Shown: positions 9,040 to 18,615, numbered from the stretch's first letter. The stretch is DNA of 64,000 nucleotides from ZC4RG30 sp963777735 (GCA_963777735.1 CAVZRQ010000008.1:682001-746000); one strand, 5' to 3'. Numbers and translations: made by a program. The notes: a model not told the origin generated them from the sequence alone.

Positions 9040-10572
9040 TCACACGATCGGCGCAAAGGCCGTGAGTGAATCGCGCTGCGCGACACCACCCAGACCCTGT
9101 CCCGGGAAGAAGCCGGCAGAAGCGAACTGGTTTTCCCGCCCGTGCAGGCCCATGTAGTTCAGCAACACCAGCTCCACCAGCAGGTTGACGGCATTGGCGC
9201 CGGGGTGTGAGGAAGTCACCACCGAACCATCACCGCTGTACCAGCCAATCTGGTTCAGGGTCGGAGCACGCAGCACCGGCCGCTGGCCCGGACGGAACAC
9301 CAGGAAGAACGAGGCTGCCGTCGCCTGGTTGTCACCGGTCCACACACCCTTGCCACGACCATTGGCTGAATTGTCGAGCATGCCGTTCGATGACAGCGAA
9401 CCGTCGCTGAACACATACAGCATCAGCGGCTTGTTGGTGCGGTTGGCGTACTCCAGGCAGGCGCCGATGCACTGGCCGGCGCGCAGGTCGCGCATCTCAC
9501 CGGTAGCGCGCTCGCCCGTGTGGTAATCGAAGCCACCCATCTGGATGGTGCCCGCACCCGCGTTGCCGTCGATGACCATCTTCATCACGGCGGCCGTCTT
9601 CTGGAATTCGCGATCGCCGTTGTACTCGGCCTGGGTGAAGATGCCGGTAGGCCCGACAACCAGCGGATCGAGGCCCGGATCCAGTGACGCCGGATCATTG
9701 AATTCCTCGGCAAGATAAGCCGATTTCACGTAGCCGCACTTGTTGAACTGCTTGAGCTCGGCGTCAGTGCCAAGCTGCGTCGATACGGCGCCATGCTTGC
9801 GATGCGTCAGCACCGCCATGGATTCCATCACGGCCACTGCATCGGCCGGATCGGGGAACAACGTGCCCAGTTCTCCAGTATCGACGAGACCAGTCACGTC
9901 GCTGGCGCGATCCACCTTGGTGGGGCGTACCTTGGGATCGATCATGCCAAATGGGGCCATCGAGTTGCCGCCGGAGTCGGAGCTGACCGAACCGATCAGC
10001 GTCAGCAATTCACCGCGCGAGCCAGTGCGCGCAATGCCATACATCGGATTGTGCGGATTGTTGCCGGTGTCGTTCTCGGAACGGGCCGCAATGATGGTGC
10101 CGTTGGTGCCCGCACGGGCGGCCACCGAGGTGCGCATGTCCATGCCGCGCAGGAAGGCACTGTCGATGTGGAAAGCCACGCCGTAGTTCTGGTCGATCTG
10201 GTTGGGCAGGTTGGGCGTCATGTCGCCCGGGAGGCCCAGCTTCGAATAACCCGCGGTGGTCAGGAAATCCAGCTGCCCGCCCTGCCGGCCGATCAGCACG
10301 TTGGAACCCGCAATGTTGGCGCCACCGGAGAGATCGAAGCAGATGAAGGGAATGTTGCCGGAGCCGCCCGTGATGCCGCAGCTGCCGGCACCGATGCCGG
10401 CGAGGTCGGCCAGCACGTCGGCGTGGGCGCCCTGCGACAGCATCACGGTAGCGGAACCCGCGACCAGGCCCGCCGAGAGGAAGTCACGGCGGGTCACCGG
10501 CCTGCTGTGGTCTCCGTGCAGGATTGGCTCGTTGAGGCCACGGCCCTTGGGAATTTTGCGGAGGTAACGCAT
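9040..10572 (-). CDS. Tat-exported DUF1501-like protein
   Basis: 510 residues with a twin-arginine motif TRRDFLSAGL at about 27-36 followed by a hydrophobic stretch, so export in folded form is expected. Segments such as FICFDLSGGANIAGSN and MGGFDYHTGERATGEM recall the DUF1501 family, a sulfatase-fold group usually encoded beside DUF1800 or cytochrome-like partners. The family link is moderate and I cannot name a substrate. The gene starts 33 bases after a haem/LamG lipoprotein gene and is followed after 76 bases by a TlpA gene. DUF1501 proteins next to exported cytochrome-like proteins are a recurring pairing, which supports a joint surface role here. Confidence 0.68.
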   Translation of the reverse strand: MRYLRKIPKGRGLNEPILHGDHSRPVTRRDFLSAGLVAGSATVMLSQGAHADVLADLAGIGAGSCGITGGSGNIPFICFDLSGGANIAGSNVLIGRQGGQLDFLTTAGYSKLGLPGDMTPNLPNQIDQNYGVAFHIDSAFLRGMDMRTSVAARAGTNGTIIAARSENDTGNNPHNPMYGIARTGSRGELLTLIGSVSSDSGGNSMAPFGMIDPKVRPTKVDRASDVTGLVDTGELGTLFPDPADAVAVMESMAVLTHRKHGAVSTQLGTDAELKQFNKCGYVKSAYLAEEFNDPASLDPGLDPLVVGPTGIFTQAEYNGDREFQKTAAVMKMVIDGNAGAGTIQMGGFDYHTGERATGEMRDLRAGQCIGACLEYANRTNKPLMLYVFSDGSLSSNGMLDNSANGRGKGVWTGDNQATAASFFLVFRPGQRPVLRAPTLNQIGWYSGDGSVVTSSHPGANAVNLLVELVLLNYMGLHGRENQFASAGFFPGQGLGGVAQRDSLTAFAPIV

Positions 10573-10605
10573 GTTTTCAGTCCTTTCCTTTGGATTCCGT
10601 CAGCC

Positions 10606-13050
10606 TTACAGGATCGACAGCACGCCGCTGCCCAGAGCCGCGGCGCAGGCCGCCTTCGCAACGTTCGCGCTGCTCGCACCCGGCTTGTTGGCCAGACGGT
10701 CGATCAGCAGACCCAGCTCGGTGCGTATCTCGCCATCGGCTGGCTGGCTGGCCACATTCGCGCCCACGGCCTTCTGCAGCAGCGGCACGATCAGGAGGTC
10801 CTTGCCAGCCGCATCGGCAAACTGCGCCGCCGGCGATGTACCGACGTTGAGGCCCGGGAAGAACGCAGCCCGCATCGAGGCGTTGTCCACCATTACCGAG
10901 CAGTACTTGATGGCCAGCTGCGCCACACCGGTCTGATGGGAAGCCAGGAAGGCTTCGATGCTCGGTACCGGTGGCAACTGCTGCTGCACCTGCAGATAGG
11001 TGCTGCGCACGCCGCTGTTGGTCGTGGGCACGCCGGTGATGCGCGACATGCTCTGGTTGAGCTGTTCGAAGGTACGCACACCGATATCCGACTGCGCAGG
11101 CAGATCCACCGGAGCCTGCGTGATGCCGGTAACCGGCGTGCGGGCGTAGGTATTGCTGCCGATGCGGTCGAAGCTCAGGAAGAACTGGTCGGAAACCGGC
11201 CCTTTCTGCAGCCCGATGATGGTCCCGACCTCCGACAGCAGCTGTCCGGTGGCAGGCGCGTAGTTCGCGTCGGTCACGCTGAGGTTGACGTTGGCATAGG
11301 CCTGGCCTGCCTGCGCTTCGCCACCGTTGATGCCGATGCGGATGCCCTCGATCGGAATCGTGCCGGGACGAGCCGCGGGGTCAAGGCTGATGAAGGTCGG
11401 TTTCATGAACAGGTAGCCGTAGCTGTCGTACTGGCTGGCCTCGAGCATGATGTAGCTCTGCGGCATGCCGGTAAGCGCCGTGACATTGAACAGCAGGAAG
11501 TAGCGCTCACCCACACCCGCGGCGAAGTTCTGCTGGATCTGCTCCAGGGTCAACGTGCGGCTATGGACAGCCGCGAAGCGGATCACGCCCTGCCACTGGC
11601 GGTTGTTCGACGTCTCGTTGCCGAGCACCAGGGCGAAGGTGTCGTCCCAGTCGCCCAGGGTGCCACCAGCGCGCGGATCCTGATCACCGGTGAAATTGCC
11701 GTTCACGTAGAGACGGCGACCGTTGACCGGGTCGTAACTCAGCACGATGTGCTGCAGCGAGGCCTGCGCGTCGCGATCCGCATCGCGGGTCAGCAGCGCC
11801 GGTGCGCCATTGGCGCCGGTGGTGCTGGAGCGGGCCAGCGCTTCGTACTGGTAGGCACGCTGCGCCAGCGTCACGTTGCGGGACATCACGCCACCGGAGT
11901 AGCTGAAGAGGTACGCATCTTCCTGCGTGACATTGGCCGGTGCGGCCCACAGTTCGATGGAGTATTCACCCGTGACCTTGAGCTGGTCGGCCAGCTTGCG
12001 GCTGCCCGTGGTGGTGCCCTGGGCCTTGCCACCTGCCTTGATGTTGACGCCCCAGCCGCCCATCCAGGTGATGTCGCCGGACATGTTCAGGTTCAGCGCC
12101 GGCTCGACACCGCTGGTGTCGAAAATGGTGCTGCCGGTGCCGGTCTTGAACTCGTACTTGGCGATGGTGTTCGCTTCGTAGCGATTGCCACCCGCCGCGA
12201 TCGTGCCGTCATACAGCGTCAGCGCACGGCTGATCTGCAGGGCTGCATCGATGGGCGTGAGGCTGATGCCATTGGCGAAGGCTTCGACCTCGGCCTGCAT
12301 CGTATTGGCATCGGCCGCGCAGCTGCTCGTCCAGCAGTTGTGCGATTCCTCGCGCAGGCGCACCACGAGACGCGAACGGGCCGGATTGTCCAGATCGATC
12401 TTGGCGCGCGCTGCGGCATAGGCCTCGTTGACATCGGCGCTGGCAAAGAACGGCGACTGCGGAGTCGCGGCATTGGGCGAATGACAGCGCACGCAGTTGC
12501 CACGGGCCGGATCTCGCACCAGCTGCCAGATCGTCGACTGGAAACCAGCCGCCGAATCCGGGAAGGTCTTGCTCTGGCCGACGACCGTATCCACCGGTGC
12601 CTGCAGCTGGATCTGCGTGCCACCGCCACCTGCCGCCGAACCCGCCCAGTTGCGGATCCAGGTGGTGAGGATGTCGGCGCAGGCCGAATTGCTCGACAGC
12701 CAGCAATTGTGACCACCCAGCACCTTGAGCACGATCTGCGACTGGTCGGGCTGGGTCAGGTTCACGAGGCTGGTTGCCTCGGCATAGGCAAGGTTCACAT
12801 CATCGTTGCGCGCAAAACGCGGCGTCTGGCCGGTGGCATTGTGGCAACCACCGCAACGGTTGTTGGCCTTGACGTTCTCCCAGAAGCTGATGCGGAACGA
12901 CTGGATCTCCGGTGACGTCGGCGCAGGGCCTGAGTAGCTGGAGACCGTGGGCGGAGCTGTATTGGGATTGCTGGTGGTCGTTGCACCGCCGCTGCAGGCG
13001 GCCAGTGCGGCGAACGCGGTGGCAATCAGGAATGGACGCAGGATTTTCAC
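10606..13050 (-). CDS. Lipoprotein with two CxxCH motifs and a LamG-like domain
   Basis: 814 residues. A lipoprotein signal ends LAAC (Cys19). Two c-type haem-attachment motifs follow, CGGCH at 66-70 and CVRCH at 186-190, each trailed by a similar HNCW segment containing a further cysteine pair, which suggests a duplicated module. Residues of about 330-520 look like a LamG/concanavalin sandwich (YSIELWAAPANV and RLYVNGNFTGD), a fold that commonly binds carbohydrate or protein. The C-terminal 300 residues are not recognised. It sits 12 bases after a single-haem-motif gene and 33 before the DUF1501-like gene. A membrane-anchored surface cytochrome with an adhesive domain is the likely picture; haem binding is inferred from the motifs alone. 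Confidence 0.82.
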   Translation of the reverse strand: MKILRPFLIATAFAALAACSGGATTTSNPNTAPPTVSSYSGPAPTSPEIQSFRISFWENVKANNRCGGCHNATGQTPRFARNDDVNLAYAEATSLVNLTQPDQSQIVLKVLGGHNCWLSSNSACADILTTWIRNWAGSAAGGGGTQIQLQAPVDTVVGQSKTFPDSAAGFQSTIWQLVRDPARGNCVRCHSPNAATPQSPFFASADVNEAYAAARAKIDLDNPARSRLVVRLREESHNCWTSSCAADANTMQAEVEAFANGISLTPIDAALQISRALTLYDGTIAAGGNRYEANTIAKYEFKTGTGSTIFDTSGVEPALNLNMSGDITWMGGWGVNIKAGGKAQGTTTGSRKLADQLKVTGEYSIELWAAPANVTQEDAYLFSYSGGVMSRNVTLAQRAYQYEALARSSTTGANGAPALLTRDADRDAQASLQHIVLSYDPVNGRRLYVNGNFTGDQDPRAGGTLGDWDDTFALVLGNETSNNRQWQGVIRFAAVHSRTLTLEQIQQNFAAGVGERYFLLFNVTALTGMPQSYIMLEASQYDSYGYLFMKPTFISLDPAARPGTIPIEGIRIGINGGEAQAGQAYANVNLSVTDANYAPATGQLLSEVGTIIGLQKGPVSDQFFLSFDRIGSNTYARTPVTGITQAPVDLPAQSDIGVRTFEQLNQSMSRITGVPTTNSGVRSTYLQVQQQLPPVPSIEAFLASHQTGVAQLAIKYCSVMVDNASMRAAFFPGLNVGTSPAAQFADAAGKDLLIVPLLQKAVGANVASQPADGEIRTELGLLIDRLANKPGASSANVAKAACAAALGSGVLSIL

Positions 13051-13062
13051 GTGGCGGCTCCC

Positions 13063-14250
13063 TTAATTGCCTTTGCAGACGGCGGCGGTCTCGGCGAATA
13101 CGTCCTTGACCTTGTAGCCGCCGTTGCGGAACACACCGATGATGCGGCTGACTTCAGCGCGGTCGGCACCATTGACCGGCGGGCGCAGGCACACCGTGCG
13201 GAACACCTTCTCGACCTGGCAACGCGCAAACTGGTCGCTGTTGGCCAGTTCCTGGCCCATCGTCTTCGCGCCGCTGCCGCTGCCCTGCAACTGGTTGCTC
13301 CAGCCGAGCACCGTGTTCGCGCCCTGCCGCCAGTAGTTGGTCCAGCCGTCGCTGCGGGTCACGTAGCCGGGCTTGAAGTTGTCCATGTTGATGAGGTACT
13401 TCGGCTGCACCGTACCGTCGGTGTACTCGATGCGGCCGGTGGTTTCGTTGAAGTTGTAGTAGGCAAAGGCCTGCGCGAGCGGATCCATGCCGTTGTGGCA
13501 GCCGATGCAGCCGTTGAGGAACTGCCGGCTGTCGCCACCCGGTGAGCGGCTGACATCCTGCCGGATGCGATCCGGCGGCAGGTGCACATCGTGCACCTGC
13601 TCCAGGTCCTTGCACATGTGGTTCATCAGGGTGAAGCGGAACATGGCGCGGTTCGTGCCGGCCACGAAGAAGGCCTGGGCTGCGGCGCGGGAGGTCATCA
13701 CTCCAGCCGTGGCAGCCGCCGGCACGCCGGTGTGGGCAGACTGCGTGTCACGCACCAGCACGGTGTTGCGGCTGAGGTCCGCGTCATCGTCTTCCATCTG
13801 CTGATAGAGGTTGTTGTTGGCCGGCGAATAGGCAGGCAGGCCGGAGCCGCCCACATAGAGGATGTCGCCGCTCAGGACTTCGCGGAAATCGACATCGTCG
13901 CGCACCATGCCGATGACCGTCGCGGTGTAGTCGTTCAGCGGCGCAAACGCCGTCTGGTCGCGGTTGGTCCAGGGCGTGACCCAGTTCTTCAGGACCGTGG
14001 TGTAGAAGCTGGGCGCCTGCATGGCGACCCGCGCTGCCTCCACGGCGCCGGCAGATGGATTGGCGACAATGAGCGCCTCCATCTGATCCAGCACCGCTGC
14101 GCTGGGCGGAACGCCCGCGATGCGGTCATGGATGCGCTTGGCCTGCGCACGTTGCGCAGGCCCGGCAACTGCCATTGTGGCGGTACACACCGACAGCGTG
14201 ACAGCCACTGCTGCGGCGATGACACTCGGACCCCTGTGAATGCGTTTCAT
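13063..14250 (-). CDS. Exported protein with one CxxCH motif (DUF1588/DUF1592-like features)
   Basis: 395 residues with an N-terminal signal sequence (about 1-30). One haem-type motif, CIGCH at 248-252, lies in NGCIGCHNGMDPLAQAF. The GVMTSRAA...CHNGMDP layout recalls the C-terminal halves of DUF1592/DUF1588/DUF1585 proteins, in which a similar cysteine pair is followed by MDP. The protein is shorter than those multidomain families, so this is a resemblance only. It is the first gene of the long minus-strand series and faces the divergent control region at 14251-14487. Confidence 0.72.
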   Translation of the reverse strand: MKRIHRGPSVIAAAVAVTLSVCTATMAVAGPAQRAQAKRIHDRIAGVPPSAAVLDQMEALIVANPSAGAVEAARVAMQAPSFYTTVLKNWVTPWTNRDQTAFAPLNDYTATVIGMVRDDVDFREVLSGDILYVGGSGLPAYSPANNNLYQQMEDDDADLSRNTVLVRDTQSAHTGVPAAATAGVMTSRAAAQAFFVAGTNRAMFRFTLMNHMCKDLEQVHDVHLPPDRIRQDVSRSPGGDSRQFLNGCIGCHNGMDPLAQAFAYYNFNETTGRIEYTDGTVQPKYLINMDNFKPGYVTRSDGWTNYWRQGANTVLGWSNQLQGSGSGAKTMGQELANSDQFARCQVEKVFRTVCLRPPVNGADRAEVSRIIGVFRNGGYKVKDVFAETAAVCKGN

Positions 14251-14487
14251 GAGACCTCGTCCTTACTTGTCGCGGAGTGCCGCGCCCTGTTCCATGGGCG
14301 ACGAATGTATCTGCCATTTGAAGGCCCCAGTAATGTCTCAAACGACAGACGTCGCCGGGTGCAGACAGCGCACGGTTTTGCGTCGCAGAGCTATGATTTG
14401 CTACGCGATGTGGGAACCGGATCACAGCCACATCCTGCCTTCAGGCACTAATTACGTAATACGCGCCCGTCGGGTGGGCATTGGGAA
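14251..14487. promoter_or_regulatory. Divergent control region with a 10-bp palindrome
   Basis: This 237-base gap separates the leftward haem-motif/motor gene series from the rightward haem-PD40/beta-barrel series, so promoters for both must lie here. The only strong symmetric element I see is the perfect palindrome ATTACGTAAT at 14451-14460, 28 bases before the rightward start; it could be an operator. I could not confirm -35/-10 boxes for either direction. Confidence 0.4.
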
Positions 14488-17169
14488 GTGAATGTGAACA
14501 GGATCTCGAAGTTGTGCTGCGCACCAGTCGCCGCCGCCTGCATGCTGCTGGCCGCCTGCAGCAGCGGCGGAAGTGTGAATATCGGCGGTGGCCAGGGCGC
14601 CGACCCGGGCACGATCGATTTCCCGATCGCCTATGTGAAGCGCACCATCCCCATGGACGCCGACGATCTGCGCCAGCAGCGCGACACCGAGGCGGATGCG
14701 GACCTCTTCTTCCGCGATCGCGCCTCGCCCACCTCGATCGAACGCAACATCACCGATCGCGTGACCGGCACGGATCCGTATGACATCAAGGACGTCGATG
14801 TCTCGCCGGACGGCCGCAAGATCGTGTTTGCGATGCGAGGCCCGCTCGATGACAACCAGGATGAGGAAGAACAGCCCAACTGGCAGATCTGGGAATACGA
14901 CATCGTCGCCGACGACCTGCATCGCGTGATCGTTTCGAACACCGTGTCGACCGAAGGCAACGATATCGGGCCACAGTACCTGCCGGATGGCCGCATTCTG
15001 TTCACGTCCACGCGCCAGCGGCAGTCGAAGGCGATCCTGCTCGATGAGAGCAAACCCGGATTCGAAGCGCAGACCGACAATCGCAGCGAGAGCGCGTTCG
15101 TGCTGCACGTGATGGACGCCGACGGCACGAACATCCACCAGATCACCTTCAACCAGAGCCATGACCTGTGGCCCTCGGTCATGGCCGATGGTCGCGTGCT
15201 GTTCACGCGCTGGGATGGCGCCAATGGTGGGCGTGGCATGCACCTGTACACCGCCAATCCCGATGGCACCGACCTGCAGTTGCTGTATGGCGCACGCAGC
15301 CACCAGACCGGCACGCCCGACACCAACGGGCCGACCACCATCCAGTTCACCCGGCCGCGCGAGATGCAGAACGGCCGCATCCTGACGCTGGTACGCCCCT
15401 TCCAGGACTCGGATTTCGGCGGCGACCTGACGATGATCGACACCCGCACCTATGTCGAGAACACGCAGCCGATGGCGGCCAGTGCCGGCATGACAGGTCC
15501 GGCCCAGACCAGGGCCACCCCGAATGAAGTCTCGACTGTCGCCGGCCCCTCCATTGGTGGCCGCTTCCGGTCTGCCTTCCCGCTGTGGGACAGCAGCAAT
15601 CGCCTGCTCGTCAGCTGGTCACAGTGCCGGCTGCTCGACAACACCGTCACGCCTGCCGCCATAGTGCCGTGCACTCCGCAACGGCTGGCGGATCCGAACG
15701 TGCAGACCGCACCGTCGCTGTACAGCGCTTTCGTGTTCGATCCGGCGGACAACACCTTCAAGCCGCTGTTCCAGCCGGTCGAAGGCGTAATGATCACGGA
15801 TCTGGTGGCCGCACAGCCACGGACGCCGCCTACCGTGCGTCTGGACCATACGCTGGCCGGTTCAGACTTCGACCCTGCCCTCGTCGGAGAAGGAGTCGGT
15901 CTGCTCGAGATCCGCAGCGTTTACGACTTTGATGGGGTCGTGCGAAATTCGGGAACAGGAACTCCCGATATCGCAACGATTGCCAACCCTGCGCTGCGAA
16001 CTGCCTTGCAGCGGCCAGCGCGCTTTCTGCGCATCGAGAAGGCGGTGTCTATCGGTGACGACGATCTCGGCTTCCCCGACATCGACTTCAATCTCGCCGT
16101 CGGCAGTGGCGTGGGCTACATGCGCGAGATCCTGGGCTATGCGCCGATCGAGCCGGATGGATCTGTGTCGGTGCGTGTGCCGGCGGATGTCGCCTTTGTC
16201 ATCTCCATCCTCGACCAGAATGGCCGTCGCCTGCCTCAGCAGTCGCATCGCAGCTGGCTGCAGATCCGGCCGGGCGAAATTCGCCGTTGCAATGGCTGTC
16301 ATCAGAATGCCACGGGTGGTGCGCCGGATCGCTCGCATGGCAGGGATGGCGCGAATGCGCCGGTGGCCTGGACCGGTGCAGCAGCAACCGGCACACCTTT
16401 CACCAATACCCTCGCCGCAACTGCCGCCAGTGCCCAGGTGGGCGACACCATGGCCCAGGCGCGTGGGCGCACGAGCTGCACCAGCGGCAGCGTGTGCTCG
16501 CAACAGCCCAGCGTGAACCTGGTCTACGACGACGTGTGGACCGATCCTTCACCGACTGGTGCAAATCGCGCAGCCGATGCCTCTTTCAGCTACACCTACG
16601 GCACGGCCGGCGGCTTCAATACGCCGCCACCGGTGCGCACCAGCTGCATGGGCACCTGGAGCAGCACCTGCCGCATCATCGTCAACTACGAGCAGCACAT
16701 CCATCCGCTCTGGTCGCTGCCCCGCGGCGCTGCTGGCGCCGACACCTGCACCAACTGTCACACACCGGCCGACGCGATGGCCGTTGTGCGGGTACCAGCC
16801 GGGCAGCTGGATCTTTCCGGCACACCTTCGACCGAGCAGCAGCTGCACATGACGGCCTATCGTGAACTCCTGTTCGGCGACAACAGGCAGATTCTTGTCG
16901 GAGGCGCATTGCAGGACGAACTGGTGCCTGGCCCGATTGACCCGGATACAGGGTTGCCGACCCAGGTACCCGTGGCAGTGCCCCGATCACTCGCGCCCAC
17001 AAGTGCTCTCGGGTCCACATTCTTCAACAAATTTGCGGTTGCGGGCGCCGGAGTCGATCATACGAACTTCCTGGAAGATTCCGAGTTACGTCTTATTTCC
17101 GAGTGGGTCGATATTGGTGCTCAGTACTTCAACAATCCGATTGGCCTGCCGCCGGGCTTCCTCGATTAA
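14488..17169 (+). CDS. PD40-repeat lipoprotein with two CxxCH motifs (HzsA-like)
   Basis: 893 residues from a GTG start; the lipobox LLAACSSGG gives a lipidated cysteine at residue 24. The first half holds TolB/PD40-type beta-propeller repeats such as VSPDGRKIVFAMRG, ILFTSTRQRQ and GRVLFTRWDG. Haem-attachment motifs CNGCH (residue 601 onward) and CTNCH (754 onward) lie in the second half. This combination is seen in proteins related to the alpha subunit of hydrazine synthase (HzsA-like), but no HzsB or HzsC gene is present, so a hydrazine role is not suggested. It opens the rightward gene series and faces the divergent haem-motif gene. An outer-membrane-anchored electron-transfer or binding protein is likely. 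Confidence 0.78.
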   Translation: MNVNRISKLCCAPVAAACMLLAACSSGGSVNIGGGQGADPGTIDFPIAYVKRTIPMDADDLRQQRDTEADADLFFRDRASPTSIERNITDRVTGTDPYDIKDVDVSPDGRKIVFAMRGPLDDNQDEEEQPNWQIWEYDIVADDLHRVIVSNTVSTEGNDIGPQYLPDGRILFTSTRQRQSKAILLDESKPGFEAQTDNRSESAFVLHVMDADGTNIHQITFNQSHDLWPSVMADGRVLFTRWDGANGGRGMHLYTANPDGTDLQLLYGARSHQTGTPDTNGPTTIQFTRPREMQNGRILTLVRPFQDSDFGGDLTMIDTRTYVENTQPMAASAGMTGPAQTRATPNEVSTVAGPSIGGRFRSAFPLWDSSNRLLVSWSQCRLLDNTVTPAAIVPCTPQRLADPNVQTAPSLYSAFVFDPADNTFKPLFQPVEGVMITDLVAAQPRTPPTVRLDHTLAGSDFDPALVGEGVGLLEIRSVYDFDGVVRNSGTGTPDIATIANPALRTALQRPARFLRIEKAVSIGDDDLGFPDIDFNLAVGSGVGYMREILGYAPIEPDGSVSVRVPADVAFVISILDQNGRRLPQQSHRSWLQIRPGEIRRCNGCHQNATGGAPDRSHGRDGANAPVAWTGAAATGTPFTNTLAATAASAQVGDTMAQARGRTSCTSGSVCSQQPSVNLVYDDVWTDPSPTGANRAADASFSYTYGTAGGFNTPPPVRTSCMGTWSSTCRIIVNYEQHIHPLWSLPRGAAGADTCTNCHTPADAMAVVRVPAGQLDLSGTPSTEQQLHMTAYRELLFGDNRQILVGGALQDELVPGPIDPDTGLPTQVPVAVPRSLAPTSALGSTFFNKFAVAGAGVDHTNFLEDSELRLISEWVDIGAQYFNNPIGLPPGFLD

Positions 17170-17917
17170 GTCCCTGTTCTCAGCCGCCCTGCTGACACTG
17201 GCAACGCTGTTCGCCGGTGCGGGCGCGGCTGCCGACAAGGCCGACAAGCTGCAGCAGCTGTTCATCGAAGATGCCTATCTCGAACTTCACGAGGGCCCGG
17301 GGCGTGGCTACGCAGTCACGCAGGTGGTGCCGCGCGGCGATGCCATCGACGTGCTGTATCGCCGCACCGAATGGTTCCGGGTGCGCACGAAGCGCGGCAT
17401 CGAAGGCTGGGCGCACCAGCGCGAGATGCTGAAGACGCTGCTGGCCGATGGCTCCGCCTTCACCTTCGACATGGGCGATCGCGCCGGTTTCACCTCGCAT
17501 CGCTGGGAAATGGGCTTCATGGCCGGCGACTACGGCGGCGCCACGCTGGTGTCGGGCTTCCTGTCGCGCTCGTTCAACGAACAACTGGCGCTCGAACTCA
17601 CCGGTTCGCAGTTCCTCGGCAACGCTTCCAACGGTTACGCCGCCGAGCTCGGTCTGGCACATGTATTCCGCCCCGACTGGCGGCTTTCGCCTTTGCTGAC
17701 GCTGGGCACGGGCATGATCTGGATCGTGCCCAAATCCACGCTGGTACTGCCTGACGACCGCGCCGACCAGACGGCCTATGCCGGGGCAGGCCTGCGCTTT
17801 TACGTGAAACGACGGTTCTTCGTGCGCGCTGAGTATCGGCACCACATGGTGTTCACCAGCCGCAACGAGAATGAGGAGATCAACGAATGGAAACTCGGGC
17901 TCGCATTCTTCTTCTGA
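17141..17917 (+). CDS. SH3-domain outer-membrane beta-barrel protein
   Basis: About 258 residues. No ATG fits the start. TTG at 17141 gives a convincing signal peptide (MACRRASSIKSLFSAALLTL, ending in an Ala run) and overlaps the previous stop; GTG at 17117 is an alternative. Residues of about 37-95 form a bacterial SH3-type domain (LELHEGPGRGYAVTQ, then WFRVRTKRGIEGWAH). The rest is a run of amphipathic strands ending in Phe-Phe-Phe, as in outer-membrane barrels. Barrel proteins of this type are known beside AgmX/TPR/TolQR genes in myxobacteria and some gammaproteobacteria. It overlaps the next gene by 31 bases, which suggests coupled translation. Confidence 0.75.
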   Translation: MACRRASSIKSLFSAALLTLATLFAGAGAAADKADKLQQLFIEDAYLELHEGPGRGYAVTQVVPRGDAIDVLYRRTEWFRVRTKRGIEGWAHQREMLKTLLADGSAFTFDMGDRAGFTSHRWEMGFMAGDYGGATLVSGFLSRSFNEQLALELTGSQFLGNASNGYAAELGLAHVFRPDWRLSPLLTLGTGMIWIVPKSTLVLPDDRADQTAYAGAGLRFYVKRRFFVRAEYRHHMVFTSRNENEEINEWKLGLAFFF

Positions 17918-18597
17918 CAGCGCTGCTGCTGCCCCTCGGGGGCTGTGCTTCGCTGCAGTGGCCCTGGTCCCGCGATCGCGATCGCGCGGCCGCAGAAGAG
18001 CCGGTGGCGGCAGAAGAAGAGGAAAACACCAGCCAGGTACCGCCGCGGGTCATCGAGCCCGAGGTCGAACGGCGCAAGGTGAAGGTCAACCGCATCGATG
18101 CGGAGAACATCGAGGTCGGTGGCTACTACGGCGCCCTGTCGATCGAGGACTTCGGCACCAATCCGGTGACCGGCGTCCGGGCTGCATTCCATGTGACAGA
18201 AGATATATTTTTCGAAGCCAATTACGGTCGTTCGAAGGCCGGGCGCACCAGTTTCGAGACTCTGGGAGGCAACGTGCAGCTGCTTACTCCCAGTGAGAGA
18301 CGCTTCACGTATTACAGCCTCTCGCTCGGCTACAACTTGCTCCCGGGCGAGGTGTATATCGGTCGCAATCTCGCCATGAACAGCGCGCTGTACCTGTTGG
18401 GTGGTATCGGCAGCACGAAGTTTGCGGGTGATCAACGTTTCACCGCGAACTTCGGTGCCGGCTACAGGGTGTTGCCGACGGACTGGCTGGCGATTCATAT
18501 CGACGTGCAGGATCACGTCTTCCAGTCGGATCTGCTCGGTGTGGACAAGCTCACCAACAACATCAGCGCCTATATCGGTGCGACCGCTTTCTTCTGA
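17887..18597 (+). CDS. Outer-membrane beta-barrel lipoprotein
   Basis: 236 residues. A lipoprotein signal (LLLPLGGC, Cys20) is followed by a charged Arg/Glu-rich linker to about residue 62. A beta-barrel-like domain then alternates hydrophobic residues and ends in an aromatic TAFF terminus. The linker contains VPPRVIEPEVERRKVKVNRI. It resembles the preceding beta-barrel protein in its last part (GVRAAFHVTEDIFFEANYGRS compares with the neighbour's barrel strands), so the two are probably related and may pair. A role as the outer-membrane end of the envelope machine is inferred. Confidence 0.78.
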   Translation: METRARILLLTALLLPLGGCASLQWPWSRDRDRAAAEEPVAAEEEENTSQVPPRVIEPEVERRKVKVNRIDAENIEVGGYYGALSIEDFGTNPVTGVRAAFHVTEDIFFEANYGRSKAGRTSFETLGGNVQLLTPSERRFTYYSLSLGYNLLPGEVYIGRNLAMNSALYLLGGIGSTKFAGDQRFTANFGAGYRVLPTDWLAIHIDVQDHVFQSDLLGVDKLTNNISAYIGATAFF

Positions 18598-18615
18598 CAT
18601 CCAGGAAGGCTGGTT

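Noticed and set aside
9793..12915. A 1040-codon open frame on the plus strand
   Set aside because: It lies antisense to the DUF1501-like and haem/LamG genes, which have signal peptides, lipobox and CxxCH motifs. The open frame is a by-product of high GC at third positions and has no recognisable domain.
14488..17169. Hydrazine synthesis by the HzsA-like protein
   Set aside because: No hzsB, hzsC or hydrazine dehydrogenase-like genes are present, and the resemblance is limited to repeats and two haem motifs.
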